A stretch of 64,000 nt of DNA from Chrysopilus asiliformis (lineage: Eukaryota > Arthropoda > Insecta > Diptera > Rhagionidae): NCBI GenBank assembly GCA_964034945.1, contig OZ035962.1:88700650-88764649 (forward strand), read 5' to 3'. This document shows positions 21,138-32,846 of this stretch, piece after piece. Each line of letters starts with the position of its first letter. Position 1 is the stretch's first letter. Under the pieces are notes generated by a model. It saw nothing but the letters and a program-made list of their open reading frames with translations. It ran no database searches and had not been told where the DNA came from. The translations under genes were made by a program, and so were the position numbers.

Positions 21138-21596
21138 CAGGGAGAGAAATTCAAATAGGAATATACGAGACAGTGGACTCTTCTGACAGTGGACTCTCCC
21201 ACAAAATTGGGAATTATACCTATAATTTTAACACGTTCGTGACATCGTGTACCACTGGTGGTACATGTACAGTTTTTTAAAACCGCGCGAGTAAATAGTG
21301 CGGTAGTTTTTTTGTGGACGTAAATTTTTATTTCTAAATTATCAAGAAATATATCAGTGCGAAGTCCAAATCCACCCACCGATCAGTCCACCCGTGGTAC
21401 ACGATGTCCAAATGTAAAAAAGTTGAAAAAGCAAATGTCACGAACGTGTTAAGAAAATTTCCTGTTTTTTGGCATGAATTGCGTCATGCCAAAAAATAGA
21501 AAATGGGAGTCATTCGTTTGGGAGCCATTACCAAAAGATTCGATGTCTCGTATGTTGCTATTTTTGTAGGAATCTGTCCTATTATTTCTCTCCGTG
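21138..21596. mobile_element. TIR MITE (459 bp) abutting the previous element
   Basis: The ends CAGGGAGAGAAATTCAAATA and (reverse complement of right) CACGGAGAGAAATAATAGGA are imperfect inverted repeats. TA lies at 21136-21137 and 21597-21598, the first shared with element 19906-21135. A palindrome around 'ggcatgaattgcgtcatgcc' lies inside, as does the nested element 21232-21448. Confidence 0.65.
21232..21448. mobile_element. piggyBac-type MITE nested in 21138-21596 (217 bp)
   Basis: The termini CACGTTCGTGACA and TGTCACGAACGTG are exact inverted copies flanked by TTAA (21228-21231 and 21449-21452). An inner pair 'atcgtgtaccac' / 'gtggtacacgat' lies further in, with the palindrome 'accactggtggt'. 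Non-autonomous. Confidence 0.8.
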
Positions 21597-21599
21597 TAT

Positions 21600-21930
21600 A
21601 ATGTTGATCTTTTTTATACAAAAACATTTGGAAACTCGATAACTAATTGAAGTATAAAATTGGAATTTTGCATAGAACAGGTTTTTATTAAAAGCTAAAC
21701 GTCTTCTGAAAATGGGAAAAATGGAACCATCCACTCCCCCTCTTCCATACAAAAGTATAAATTGAAAGCTGCCAATAAAATACGTCAAGCTTATTTCAGT
21801 CTTTTCCAACCTCTTCCTCCCATGCTTGTATGATTTTTTGTATGGAGTTTAGTTCCGGCGTCAAATCATCACAGTCTCCCTCCCTGTCCCGCTATCCATA
21901 AAAGTATGACGTATTTTATAGACAGCCCTA
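21600..21930. repeat. Fragments of families A and I
   Basis: 21600-21780 resembles reversed family A ('ccactccccctcttccatac'). 21880-21930 ends with 'gacgtattttatagacagcc', the family-I terminus. No intact element. Confidence 0.4.
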
Positions 21931-23744
21931 AAGACCGCTATACACCCAGACGTTTACCGATAGTCTACAAAATTCTACCCGTTTTCACCCTCTAGTTCTC
22001 TTTTAAATCTCTCATTTCCCTCTAATGTTTTAACACTCTTTTTTTTAAAATCTCACGTCATCCTCCAAAGTTTTACAAGCGACTGTAAGAAGAAGTTGAG
22101 AAACTGTCTGTACCTTAAGCGGATTTCCCCTGGGGGATAATCCCACAAGAAATGATTATCGTTCCTATTACGTATAAGATGCTTATGTTCTTGCTGCGTT
22201 CCTTGCTGTTATTATAATAATTCGTACTTTATTCAAAAAAAAAACCCTTAGATGGGGAGTAATGGAGTCGGGAGAGATGACTTAGTTTTAAATGCATCTT
22301 TAACCCACAACGTGACCCCATAAATTTTCCACATGGCCCCGAATATCAGATATGAAGGATAAAAGCAATCAATTTTGTTGTGAAACGAATGCATTAAGAG
22401 AACAATATTGGTTTCCATCCCCTTCCACCATATGTGCGACGCAATTAATCAAAATCAAAACTATAGTCAACAAGGCAGTCAAAACTATCGTCTAATAAAG
22501 GCTGTTGCTTCGTTTTTGAAGGTTTTTATGTATAGAAGGAACTCACATAAAACTTTATTGGGGATCAATTCCCCTTTTTCTGCAAGGACTTCTGAATTTT
22601 TCTAGTTTCTTGCAGGGCCTTCATTTAATTACTGTGGAGTATATTGGAGTGGTATTACTGGCAAGCAACGATACTAGTGTATACCTTTTGAGGAAATGGC
22701 TACCGTAGGGAGGGAAATGTATTTTTCAACCCTTTGCATATCCTACCACATGTTCTGATGTTTTCCTTGATCTTTTATTTTGAAAATTCCAAATATTCCG
22801 GACCATGTTTGCAAAAAACTTCCTCTGGCTACATGGAACCAAATTATGCACACAGACAAAATATGAAAAGGAAATCATTTGCCTCGTTAAACCTTGAGTT
22901 CAGTGATACTTTAATTGTCGAGTCAATTCAATTAAAACTTAGTCATGTATGATGAATGTCATGAGATGAGCTTTTCTTTACCACGTCATTGACTAGAAAA
23001 TTTCATTTCCACGTCAACGTCAAGGAAAAAACAAACTGTTAACATTGATACGTAATTCAGTTATTAATTTATTGCAAACGATCGTCTGGTGTGGAAATTT
23101 TTGTTAAACATTTTCAAAAGCCAATTAGTCTACGAAGAGATTTTCTTATAGTAGAGATATTGCCCCCCGATTCTAGTTTTTATAACTTTGTACAAAAATT
23201 GTAAAAGTCTATGTCGTTCTGGACGCTTCTAGATATTTTTTCATTTTTCGTACTGATTTTTTTTAAATTTATACAAAACCATTTCATCCTTTAAAATAGA
23301 GAATAGAATAAATAAAATTATTAATAAATATAATGTGGGTCCGTCGTTGCCTATCAACCGTTTTCGAGATGGAAACTTCGGACTTTTGACACTGCGTTAA
23401 ATCTCTCTATCTATTGGCATGAAAATCTACAGATAGGAGGGGGGATTACAGAAGACGGGATGGTTATAGTGGGAAGGATTTTTTTCATTGCTCAATAGTG
23501 AAAACCACAACAAAGTTTCTTTAGCGGTCTAGAAAATATCAGGAGAAGGCGTTGACGGTCAGAAAAAAGAAAAATATTTTAATGGCAAATGCAGCGAGAT
23601 TCTTTAACCAACATAGAAAATCGCATCCCAATCGGTTGAACTGTTCAAAAGTTATCAGGCTAGGGGGGAAGGTGAGAGGGGTCTGTGACCAAAGTAGTGA
23701 TATTTTTAAATATGTTACTTTTTGGACTCCTCACCCTCTGATTA
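21931..23744. other. Unannotated sequence
   Basis: No gene, RNA or delimited repeat recognised; frames of 60-72 codons only. Confidence 0.4.
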
Positions 23745-24335
23745 CACCACTGGCCCGGTATTCATGACGAAGATCGACTTGAGAACGGGTGCAGATAGAA
23801 TCTTTCTGATCAGTACGAAATCCGTTTCAGACAAAATTATGAGGATGTCCGGGCATCTGTCTGCCGGTCTGGTCTGTCTGGTTGTCCGCTTTAGGTATCT
23901 GAAATAACTGGAGAACTCGTTGACCTAGCGACTTGAAAGTTTTTGTAAATTAATTAACACGAAAATTGAAAAATACAGTTTTTAGAAAAATTCTTGAAAA
24001 CTATGGGCTTGTGAGAAAAATAATAAAACAAAATTTAAACGATATAAAATTTTCTACACTTTTTGCTTTAACATTTTTTACGTATCTCTTACTGTTCTCA
24101 ACAAATTTAAAGAATTAAGGTTTTGAAAATTTCTCGGAAATTATGCGGTTTTGAGAAAAAATGCATATGACTAAATTTAAAGGAAATAAAATTTCGTGTA
24201 TTTTTTTCTTTAACCGTTTTTACATATCTTTAACGATTCTCGAGAGATTTTAAAGAATTTTTTATATTTTTTTCCGAAACTAAATATTGCAGAGAAAAGT
24301 TTTGTGTTGATCACAACTGATATTTTTAACTTACC
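23745..24335 (+). repeat. Family-B dispersed repeat
   Basis: Landmarks: 'tcatgacgaagatcgacttg', 'cgttgacctagcgacttgaa', 'tctcttactgttctcaac' and the end block 'gatcacaactgatattt'. Shorter than the copy at 150-1165. Confidence 0.55.
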
Positions 24336-25779
24336 TTATAAAGAGTGTAGTAAATGACACCTGATATTTTAGATATTTGCTGTAGAAAATATGCTTTGTC
24401 TTCTCACAAAAAACTCCCTAAGAATCAAACTCAATTGCCAAGCAAATAGAACTTTTCGTCCTTGAATGGTTAACTACAAAAAAAAGTCCTTTTTCTTCCG
24501 ATTGTAACCAAACGAATGGAAAACTTTGGCTAAAAGTCCTCTTCAACAAAAGCAAAAAACATAAAAATTCGCTTTAGTCACTCATCTTGATCCACTTTTA
24601 TTTCCATCATTTCTCGCAACCCCTCTTCCCCGCCACACATGATTCTCTTCAAATTTTGACCATCGCCCGGATATACCGAATGACCACTGAATAATTCTAT
24701 TTTCCACAAGACTTTAGTTCGATTCAACAGATTGGAAACATGTTATCGGCGGCGTTCTGGAAAGGAAAGACTTCAGTTATGCTGGTAAGGAGGACGGATC
24801 ACTCACTCACACCGCTCGGCGTTTCAAATTTACATTGTCGAAGGCCGAAACAGGAGAAAGAAACTTTTTCTAGTTTACTTCCTTTGAATTTTATTCGATT
24901 CCGCAGGATAAAATGTCCACTATGTCCTCAATGACTACTTTTGCTTCGGTTTCTACTCCATTAACTCTTCTCAGTGAAACATCAACAGAGAATTTCGTTC
25001 TTTTCTTCCTTTTTGGGGAGAAAAGAATCTCATGGACCACTCTAGGAATTGTATTTTGTTTGGTTTTTTTATTATTTTCAATCCCTTTACGATTCATATG
25101 TGGATAAATCTGTGTGTATTCATTTTTATTGCCAACATTTTCATAGACTTTATTTTATTTTTGCCGCTTTCTCACCGAAAGTGGACAAATCATGTGGAAA
25201 ATTTATGAGCATGGCCTTAAAAAGGAGTCACCGTACGTGGCCTGGATACCAAAATCAATTAGGAGACCCTGTAAAACGAGTAATGCTTTAAAAATGCTTA
25301 ACCAGGAAATAACTTTAATCGTCGCAATATTTTTTGCTTGAATCGTAGTTGCGTTGGATTGAAGTTAATGGCCATCCTTTCCGTCGAGATCTTTGCCATC
25401 CACATCGAGTGGTATTCCTTGCGAAAAGGGAAATCATCCCGACAAGTGGAATATTAAATTTTTCAAATTCCATTAACACTTCCTAGCGAAGTCCTTCTCA
25501 AAATGCTTTCTTGGGGTGGTGTGGTGCGATTGATGTTTATGTTCTGAAATGCGGGAGTGCAGGAAGCGGGAGGTAGAGACTCTTTTAACATTAGAGATGA
25601 GGCACATCCGATTATCCTTCGCGTGTCCACTTACTTCACCGTAACCTATTTTTGAGGCCTTATGTGGGACGTTTCTGTTTTCAGCCATGACGCAGTGGTA
25701 GAACTAAAGGCAAATGAGGATGGGGGTTCCGAATTTGTTGGACTAGTCGAAGTTCGGTTCTATAAAAGGGTCCTTGAAA
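24336..25779. other. Unannotated sequence
   Basis: Several 60-80-codon frames on both strands without recognisable domains or splice context. No delimited repeat. Confidence 0.35.
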
Positions 25780-26570
25780 TTATAATTCTAGAGTTCTCGG
25801 CTTCGAAATTTTTGGTCTTCAAAATTTTCGCTATACAAAATCAAAGTTTTTAAAATTTCGGCCTCCAAACCTTTGTTCTTTCAAATTTCGATCTTCAAAT
25901 CGGACTTCAAACTTTTCAGTTTTCAAACTTCCGTTCGTCGGACTTTCAATCTCGAATTTCCTGACTTCAAATTTTCATTCTTTAAACTTTCAGTATTCGA
26001 GCATACACTCTCGAAAAAATGGAGCACCGAAAGGGAGTTTGAGGGAGTCCATCACCTATCGGAGAAAATCGAGCTCCGGGCTAGGGAGTTCACAACAATT
26101 TTTTCTGAATAACACTGCGAGGTAGCTATGTTTTGAGGCGGAGGTAATTCGTCCCCGGATTTTTTCGAGAGTGTAGGTCTTCGAACTTAAGAGCTTCGAA
26201 CTCTTGATTTTTCCAATCTTTGAAGTTTCGATTTTCAAGCTGTGGCTCTTCAAAGTTTTGGTTTCGAAATTCAACCTTCGTACTTTCGTTTTTTGAATTT
26301 TCGGGCTTCAAACTTCCTGTCTTTCAATTTTTGGTCCTCAAACTTACGGTTTTCGAATTCTCAGTATAAGAAGTTTCGTTCTTCGAACTTTAGGCTTGAA
26401 AATTTCAGGCTTTAAACTGTTGGTCTTTCAACTTTCGCGGTTAAAACTTTTAACCTTCGACATTCTGGTCTCCAAACTCTCGGTCTTCATTTTTCAATTT
26501 TCGAATTTTCAAACTGTCGGTCTTCTAAAAGACTTCTAAATTTTCCGATTTTTAAGTTTTTTTTTTCGGG
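25780..26570. repeat. Degenerate pyrimidine-rich minisatellite
   Basis: Nearly 800 bp built from imperfect units of about 13-17 bp of the type 'ttcaaactttcggtc', drifting in sequence and spacing. The opposite strand gives apparent frames rich in E, N, F, K and S (26126-26311), which are by-products. Interrupted by the MITE at 26006-26173. Confidence 0.6.
26006..26173. mobile_element. TIR MITE (168 bp) inserted in the minisatellite
   Basis: The ends CACTCTCGAAAAAAT and ATTTTTTCGAGAGTG are inverted, with TA outside (26004-26005 and 26174-26175). No coding capacity. Confidence 0.7.
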
Positions 26571-28164
26571 GGCTAGAACTCAAGTTTCGAGGAGTGGTCC
26601 GAAATTTGAAGTTACGTCACTGCCTTGACGATGCAATTTCCACCACCTCGAAGGATGAACTCTAAGCAATTTAATCAAATCGAAGCTCTGAGAAGTCAAA
26701 ATTTCCGGGTAGTATGGAAACACCAGATAATATTGTACTTACGAACAGAAGACCTCTACTGCATACCTCGAAAATTCATGATTCGCATCCTCGACAGCTT
26801 CCTAGCCATATCACTTCACATCCTTCCGATTTCACATGGAAATGTGACTCCCGGGCGAAGGGGGGTGTCAAGTGGAAGTCAGTATGATGACTAAAGATAG
26901 TCCTTGTACAGTTAAGAAAGTGGAAAGACAATAAAATGACTTCATTAAGAAATTCTTTTGGGTTTCCCGAGGAAATTCCAGATCAAATTCGTGAGAAAAT
27001 TCAATTGATGCCATCATGATGTGTTCTCGCTTCACTTCAATATTCGTCCTATTCCGGATCCAATCCATACAATTGACGTCCTTCCTGCGTGGGTGGCAGA
27101 CCCAGGATGTGGTGGTGAATTTCTGACATCCATTTAGATACCCAATCAGAATAATTATTTTTTTTTCGTTCAATTTCACTAGAGTCGATTTTTTTTCATT
27201 TTGCTGGAAGTTTCCATTAAAATTTTCCATTTATCCTTGGGAAATTTGTGCGTTGGCGGTGGCTGATGTGTTCGAATTTCATGTAAAACAGTTTCGGCGA
27301 TTTATTTTCAAGCAAATTTCAATCATGTAAAATTTATTAGTCATGAATTTTACAAATATCGTAAATGGAATCAATTGGCGATTGATATCCTGCGATATCT
27401 AAATAAATATTTTAACGTCACTTTCACCAAGTAGATTTTCAATCATTTGCAAAACCGCTAGAGAGTGAAAAAAAAACAAGAATGATTTCCTCCTGAAATC
27501 CTTGAAAATCCTAAATATTTTCAATAGAGCGCTCTTCCACTTGTTGATATTTTTATGATGTGACGTAAATAAACATATTAAATATGAATTCTCTTTGAAG
27601 TATTTCGATTTTTCTTATCCTCTGTGGTTAAATATTTATTGAACTAAATTAAATGTGATCCAAGCGGATGGGAAAAACCTAAAAATGTTTTCATAAATTT
27701 CTCTTCTGAAATCTGATATGAATCGTGCTACCTATGTAATATTGCTTCAAGTAAATTGCTTTTATTAACAATAAATGAATTTTTTTCCCCGAAAATTTAC
27801 TTTTTTTAAGAAAAGATTTCGAGATTGAGATGCTGAAATTGTTTATTTTCTACTAAAATTAAATATGACGTGATTATTTATAGAAAAATTGATTGAAATT
27901 TGCAAATATTCCTGATATTTTCAAATTGTTTGCGGCTAAAATCTGGAAAAAATAGTATTATAACATTTTTCATTCTCATTGGAATTTTACTTCCTTTTTT
28001 CTTTTAACTTTTGTTTGGAATATTTTCGTTGATTTGTAAGTTAAGCAAAAACATATGAATTAAAAAACGTAATAATCTTGTAAATACAGTAAAAGCTAAT
28101 AGGCGGAAGGCCTGTAGCTTGGTTGGGGGTGGAGGGAGGGGAAGCTAAAAGTTTACCCGAAATT
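26571..28164. other. Unannotated AT-rich sequence
   Basis: A minus-strand frame of 120 codons (26868-27230) has no recognisable domain. The rest is AT-rich with no repeat boundary found. Confidence 0.35.
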
Positions 28165-28189
28165 TATTTAAAAAAAAAAATAAAAAAAA

Positions 28190-28430
28190 AAATTTTAAAA
28201 AAAGCTTTTATTAAAAAAGAATGCACTAAAAAGAAAAAAATAATTTTCTGGACGCTGTGTATCACAAATATAAAAGCTTTTTAAAAGCGAGATAAATTTT
28301 TATTTTATTGTTTTATGCTTTATCTCGCTTTTTAAAAGCTTTTATATTTGTGATACACAGCGTCCAGAAAATTATTTTTTTCTTTTTAGTGCATTCTTTT
28401 TTAATAAAAGCTTTTTTTTAAATTTTTTTT
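28190..28430. repeat. Long near-perfect hairpin
   Basis: The left arm (about 28190-28300) includes 'ctggacgctgtgtatcacaa', and the right arm (about 28318-28430) is its nearly exact reverse complement, separated by about 18 nt. Arms exceed 100 bp with hardly any mismatches. The equivalent hairpin at 62330-62530 is much more diverged. Confidence 0.8.
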
Positions 28431-28499
28431 TTTATTTTGTTCTTTTTAGTCTTCGAATATATTCTTACATTTGAGATGTCCTTACAGGCTTTTTAACTT

Positions 28500-28985
28500 G
28501 AGAATCGTATTCAGCGACCCCTAAAACCCCCAGAATAGATTTTTTTCCGGAAAATTTGGAGAAAGGGATACTCACGTTATCCTTACAGGACCTTCCGTTA
28601 TCCTTACAGACTTTTTAATGACAGATTCGGATTCAGCGACCCCAAAAACCCCCAGAATAGATTTTTTTCCGGAAAATTTGGAGAAAAGGATAATCACGTT
28701 ATCCTTACAGGACCTTCCGTTATACTTACTGACTTTTAAATGACAGATTCGGATTCAGCGACCCCAAAAACCCCCAGAATAGATTTTTTCCCGGAAAATT
28801 TGGAGAAAAGGATAATCACGTTATCCTTACAGGACCTTCCGTTATCCTTACTGACTTTTTAATGACAGATTCGGATTCAGCGACCCCAAAAACCCCCAGA
28901 ATAGATTTTTTTCTGGAAAATTTGGAGAAAAGGATAATCACGTTATCCTTACAGGACCTTCCGTTATTCTTACAAGGACGAAGTA
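28500..28985. repeat. 122-bp minisatellite, four units
   Basis: Core 'attcagcgaccccaaaaacc' starts at 28509 (variant), 28631, 28753 and 28875, an exact 122-bp period. Each unit ends with 'ttatccttacaggacctt'. The later units differ by only a few bases; the first is more diverged. Two units occur in 62611-62820 and two in reverse in 13970-14120. Confidence 0.85.
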
Positions 28986-29087
28986 GTGAAAATATTGTAT
29001 TGTCATCGGACTTATATAAGTGTGCAAAATTTCAAGTCAATCGGACAAGCGGAAGTGGGTCAAAATTGGGTTGCAAGATTTGACCCC

Positions 29088-29092
<5 letters not shown>

Positions 29093-29155
<63 letters not shown>
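29093..29155. repeat. (ACAG)n microsatellite
   Basis: About 15 uninterrupted ACAG units at the right end of the family-D element. Similar but shorter runs mark the related elements at 13846 and 37763. Confidence 0.95.
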
Positions 29156-29160
<5 letters not shown>

Positions 29161-29175
29161 GCGAGCTAAATAAAA

Positions 29176-30370
29176 GCTTTTAAAAAATCCCTGGCGTTCA
29201 AAAGATTACTGCCTATAATGCATTTCTTTAATAAAAATTTTGACTGCGGCGCAATTTTTTTTTGTTTAAAATTTTTGCATGCGTTCGTAAAAAAAATTAC
29301 TAGCGTCGCAGGCAAAATTTTCCTTTTATCTAGATAATCACAGACAAAAAATATATTTTTTAAGGTTTTCTTCGCAATAGTAGCAAATTTTCTGTTTATA
29401 AGCTTTTATTTAGTTTCACTTGTTAGTTAGTTTGTTTGTTAGGGTGAAATTTTGTAATCTAATTTTGACCCACTTCCACTACCATGAGAGTGTGAGAAAA
29501 CGACAGCGGGCGACAGACGCCATTTTGTCTAAATTGAAAAAGAAATAATGAAAGAACAAAATAGCGGACGAAGGAGTATTCATCGTGTGAGATCTTAAAT
29601 CCTTTCAAAAAAACTTTGCGACTAAAAAAATAACTTTTTTTAAAACAAGCTTTTAAAGTTCACTAAAATAATGAAAAAAAGATTTTACTTAGGAATTAAA
29701 AATAAAATCAAGATAAAAGTTAATACGCAAAAACTTTCAACGCTTTTACGCCCGTCATACACTTGAGCTAAGCTATGTGAGCGAGGCTAGCTATAGTTAC
29801 ATAGCTTAGCTGGGTTAGCTCACATCGTTGCACACTTGAGCTGAACTACGCGGCGATATTTAAATAAATGTATGCCATCTCTTGTATGCAATTGGCACTT
29901 AAACATTTATGTCCACAAAATACTACATTTTTGCAAACACCGATTCTACACTGTATAACGCCGAAAGTGTGTATATGTGAGTGTCAGCGGTGCCAGCGAA
30001 GTCGTTCGCGTAGTTGAGGTCTGAACTACGCGAGCGAGCTTAGTCCTTCTCGCTAGGCGACATAGTTTCGCTGAAGTGTGCGGTCACCAATGCAAATGCT
30101 AAGGATTTTACTTTCAGCGAGAAACTTAGCTCACGTAGTTAAGCTCGCTTATCAAGAGATGTAAAAAATGCGGCACTGGACAGAATCCTTCATGAAAATT
30201 TCCCAGATTCAAATGTCAAACCACTGTTTTGCTACTAGCCAGCACTACTAAAGTATAAATCGTGTAATCCCTCTCAGTACGCTGGCTGCTGTTGCTACTA
30301 GCCAGCGCTACTAACCAACAGCAGCCAGCGGCTGGCAAAACAGCGTCGTGTGACCGCGGCATAACAAATA
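29176..30370. other. Non-coding sequence with imperfect inverted repeats
   Basis: 29392-29480 is a reverse-oriented piece of the family-D end ('ataagcttttatttag' ... 'ttttgacccacttcc'). 29752-30150 holds several 'gagctaagctatgtgagcg'-type blocks in both orientations, probably a decayed MITE. 30219-30349 has inverted 'ctgttttgc' / 'ggcaaaacag' and repeated 'tactagccagc'. No clean target duplications found. Confidence 0.4.
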
Positions 30371-30523
30371 CCGTATGCGTCATAAAAATCTGGAATCTAG
30401 TACTGCAAGTATTTTCAAGGAGATCACGGTTGCTTATTAATTTGTACTGCGTTTGAAAGGGTTTGTAAATACAACTTCGTACATAATTGAGCCAAAAAAT
30501 TAAATGTTTATAAATATAGCAAC

Positions 30524-30849
30524 ATGGGGGAGGCTCGAAAAGTGAAAATCATGAAGTTTGTCCACGCGCGGAAGTCCAATAAGGCGATTTCCAATGAATT
30601 AAACGTAACGTTGTCAACTGTTTATGCTGTAAGAGCGACTTGTTTGGCCAGAGGAATAGTTAGGCAGCTATCTGGAAGCGGTAGACCCATTTCAGTAAGG
30701 ACTCCAGTGTTGATTAGGGCAATCAAAGGAAGGATCAGAAGGAATCCGATAAGGATATCTTGGAGAGTCATGTAAAACCATCAATAGAGTCAACCTACGG
30801 TAATGATGTGTTTTACGTGTTTCAACAAGACGGAGCGCCGTGCCACACT
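30524..30849 (+). pseudogene. Mariner-like transposase, N-terminal part (broken)
   Basis: The ATG at 30524 opens a frame with a helix-turn-helix region ('KSNKAISNELNVTLSTVYA') and a second basic segment ('GSGRPISVRTP' ... 'IRRNPIR'), typical of paired-like DNA-binding domains in Tc1/mariner transposases. It stops at 30775. A shifted frame then resumes with 'YVFQQDGAPCHT', which holds the second catalytic Asp, and is cut by the hAT-type insertion. The part between, including the first catalytic Asp, is missing. Continued at 32556. Confidence 0.85.
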
Positions 30850-31204
30850 CAGGGCCGTATCGAAGGCTCTGGATTGGGGGGGGAGACATCTCAATTTTCC
30901 CAACTCGAACATCTGATTTTTCCTATAACTAGGATGTACCTAATAAAAATTCCTTTTCCTTGCCCAGAATCTCTGACCAGAAATTATAATAAAGAATAAT
31001 GGTTATGTTAACATATTGTAATTTTTTTTTATTTTTCACATACAATTAAATAAAGGGTAAACACTAATAATCTTATGCGACCCTTGAGAGAAAAGATAAC
31101 CGTTGAAGATGACTTCAACTAGAGTCTGTACATATCTAATTTATAGTACATGGATTCGTCTTTCCTTTAACTTTGCCCATGCCGAAACAAATTTCGTAAT
31201 CGTA

Positions 31205-31780
31205 ATGTTTTCGAAAACATTACGAATCGGAATTGATCTTTTGACACCTAAACCTACGAAAAATTTTTGCTTCGTAACTTCATTTTCTTATGATTTTAGC
31301 TCAATATATGGCCTGAATTGTACAACAAACAGCAATTTTAACATTTTTATTTGTTTATTTAGTATTAGTGTAACTTTTAACACATTAAGAGGAAATATTT
31401 TAGAAAAAAGAGCAATGTGAGTATTCCTAAGTATCCGTTATTTGTTGTCGTTTTCATTCCACTATTAAAGTCCTTCACTTCGATAAATCTTCTTCCAGAC
31501 ACAAAGTTGCAAACGCTGCAGAATCCATTATTGATAACAATTTTCGTTTTAAGTCAAGAAAGTTACATTTTTCACGAAACTATTGCATGTCAGAAATCTA
31601 TTCCTTATGAGTTTTGCATAGGGACCTTTTTACAAAGACATTTATTTTTCGAAATTAGATTTTAATCAGGCACCACTAAGTTCAATTCCGTTCGGATCGT
31701 GGAATACTGATTTCTTCGTATTCGTAACGTAGTTAGTTCTTCGTAATAAAGCTACGACGGATTCTGGAATCGGGCCGATA
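31205..31780 (-). mobile_element. Family-K element, copy 1 (partial)
   Basis: Reverse complement of 61025-61723. Shared blocks include 'gaagaaatcagtattccacg', 'aaaggtccctatgcaaaact' and 'gtctggaagaagatttatcg' on the copy-2 strand. One end ('gattctggaatcgggccgat') is kept; the other is diverged or lost. Similar apparent proteins in both copies are by-products of the repeat. Confidence 0.7.
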
Positions 31781-32387
31781 TTTTCAAAACTCACCGTTTC
31801 AGCACGAATATACTAGATCGCTCGATTTGCTGTCTCAAATGGTCCCATTTCAATACAGTTCAATGGATCAAAACGAGTTAAGTAAGAGCGAGATAACCGT
31901 ATGAAAATAAATATAGTCATCTGGTTTAAACCGTGAGCTATCAAAGGAAAATAGACTTTAGGAATGGTGTTGGCGCCTAAAGTTAGTCTCAAACTTGTGA
32001 AATTTGATTTTCGCGGCAGACGAAATTTGAATTTCGCGAGATTATACAGTTCAGTGGATGCGTTTAACTATGATAAAGAGGGACAATTTTTTAGCAGAGC
32101 TTTGTATGGTGACAGTTGTTCTATGTTATATAGTTCTGTGCCATAAACTGATGAGAACATTATACTCCTCCCACGGTCGAGTGTCTACTCTTTCAAAGCC
32201 TTTTATTCATTCTCTCCCAACTCGCTGTGACGCTGTTGCCAAAGCAGAATGGTATGTGTAAAAAAGAAACAAGTCATAAAACAGGCGTATGTTCACTAAT
32301 AGAAAATGTGAGGTAGAAAAAGACAAGTTGGGATTTTGGAAAATCAACTAAAGAGATTTCCCAACTTGGGAAATCTCACATCTTTAA

Positions 32388-32444
32388 CACTAGATTGTTC
32401 AAGCAAGTCATCTTGACTGCTTGACTTCCTTGGGCAATCTAGTG
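32388..32444. mobile_element. 57-bp piggyBac-type micro-MITE
   Basis: The termini CACTAGATTG and CAATCTAGTG are exact inverted repeats, flanked by TTAA at 32384-32387 and 32445-32448. Same termini as the 244-bp element at 43321-43564, so it is an extreme internal deletion of that family. It splits a foldback whose arms read 'gggaaatctca' and 'tgagatttccc'. Confidence 0.8.
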
Positions 32445-32555
32445 TTAAGAAGTGAGATTTCCCAACTTCTAAAGGTCAAATTCCCAACTGAAGACTTATT
32501 GGGGGGGGAGCCTCCCCCCCCATCCCCCCCCAGTCGGTACGGCCCTGGCCACACT

Positions 32556-32846
32556 GCCAGAAGTACCCAAATTTGGATAATTTAAAAAACCAATAATTTA
32601 AAAAACTTCTGGTCTAAGGACATGTGGTCACCGAGCTCTCCAGATCTTAATCCCCTGGATTTTTTAATGTGGGCATATGTTCAGGCTAAGACTGGAGCTA
32701 AGGCTTACAGTAATGTGCAAGCCCTGAAGTCTACCATTGCCATCGCATGGAACGACAAGCCGGAGTCTTATTTAATAATGACCTGCAAGAAGTACATGCC
32801 CCGTTTGGAGAAGTTCGTAAATGCTGGAGGTGGACATTTTGAATAA
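32556..32846 (+). pseudogene. Mariner-like transposase, C-terminal part (broken)
   Basis: It resumes after the hAT-type insertion. The frame from about 32622 reads 'WSPSSPDLNPLDFLMW', the third catalytic motif region with D at the final acidic position, then a basic C-terminal tail ending 'KFVNAGGGHFE' and a stop at 32844-32846. Stops precede it between 32571 and 32600. It belongs with 30524-30849. Confidence 0.85.

Larger units (their letters stand above)
28165..29175 (-). mobile_element. Composite family-D element: foldback, 122-bp minisatellite and GACA microsatellite
   Basis: Reading right to left it resembles the 5'-to-3' order of the Helitron-like element at 13816: a GTCT microsatellite, a unique block, 122-bp minisatellite units containing 'acggaaggtcctgtaaggat', then a long hairpin. 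A diverged second copy with the same order lies at 62330-62970. This mix (microsatellite, minisatellite, hairpin) resembles DINE-1-type Helitrons. I could not define both termini, so the class is an inference. Confidence 0.6.
30850..32547. mobile_element. hAT-type non-autonomous element (1698 bp)
   Basis: It begins CAGGGCCGTATCG and ends GGTACGGCCCTG, inverted termini with the CAG...CTG form of hAT elements. An exact 8-bp duplication GCCACACT lies at 30842-30849 and 32548-32555, the hallmark of hAT insertion. The right end is bordered by long C/G runs. I see no hAT transposase. Inside are a family-K element (31205-31780) and a 57-bp piggyBac-type MITE (32388-32444). Confidence 0.85.

Noticed and set aside
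26868..27230. Minus-strand frame of 120 codons
   Set aside because: No conserved motif recognised and no supporting exon structure; may be chance in AT-rich DNA.
28500..28985. CRISPR-like array
   Set aside because: The whole 122-bp unit repeats, with no variable spacers; this is a minisatellite in a eukaryotic element.
31103..31420. Apparent protein shared with 61385-61576
   Set aside because: Both lie in the same non-coding family-K repeat in opposite orientation. Similarity comes from the DNA repeat, and the frames start and end differently.
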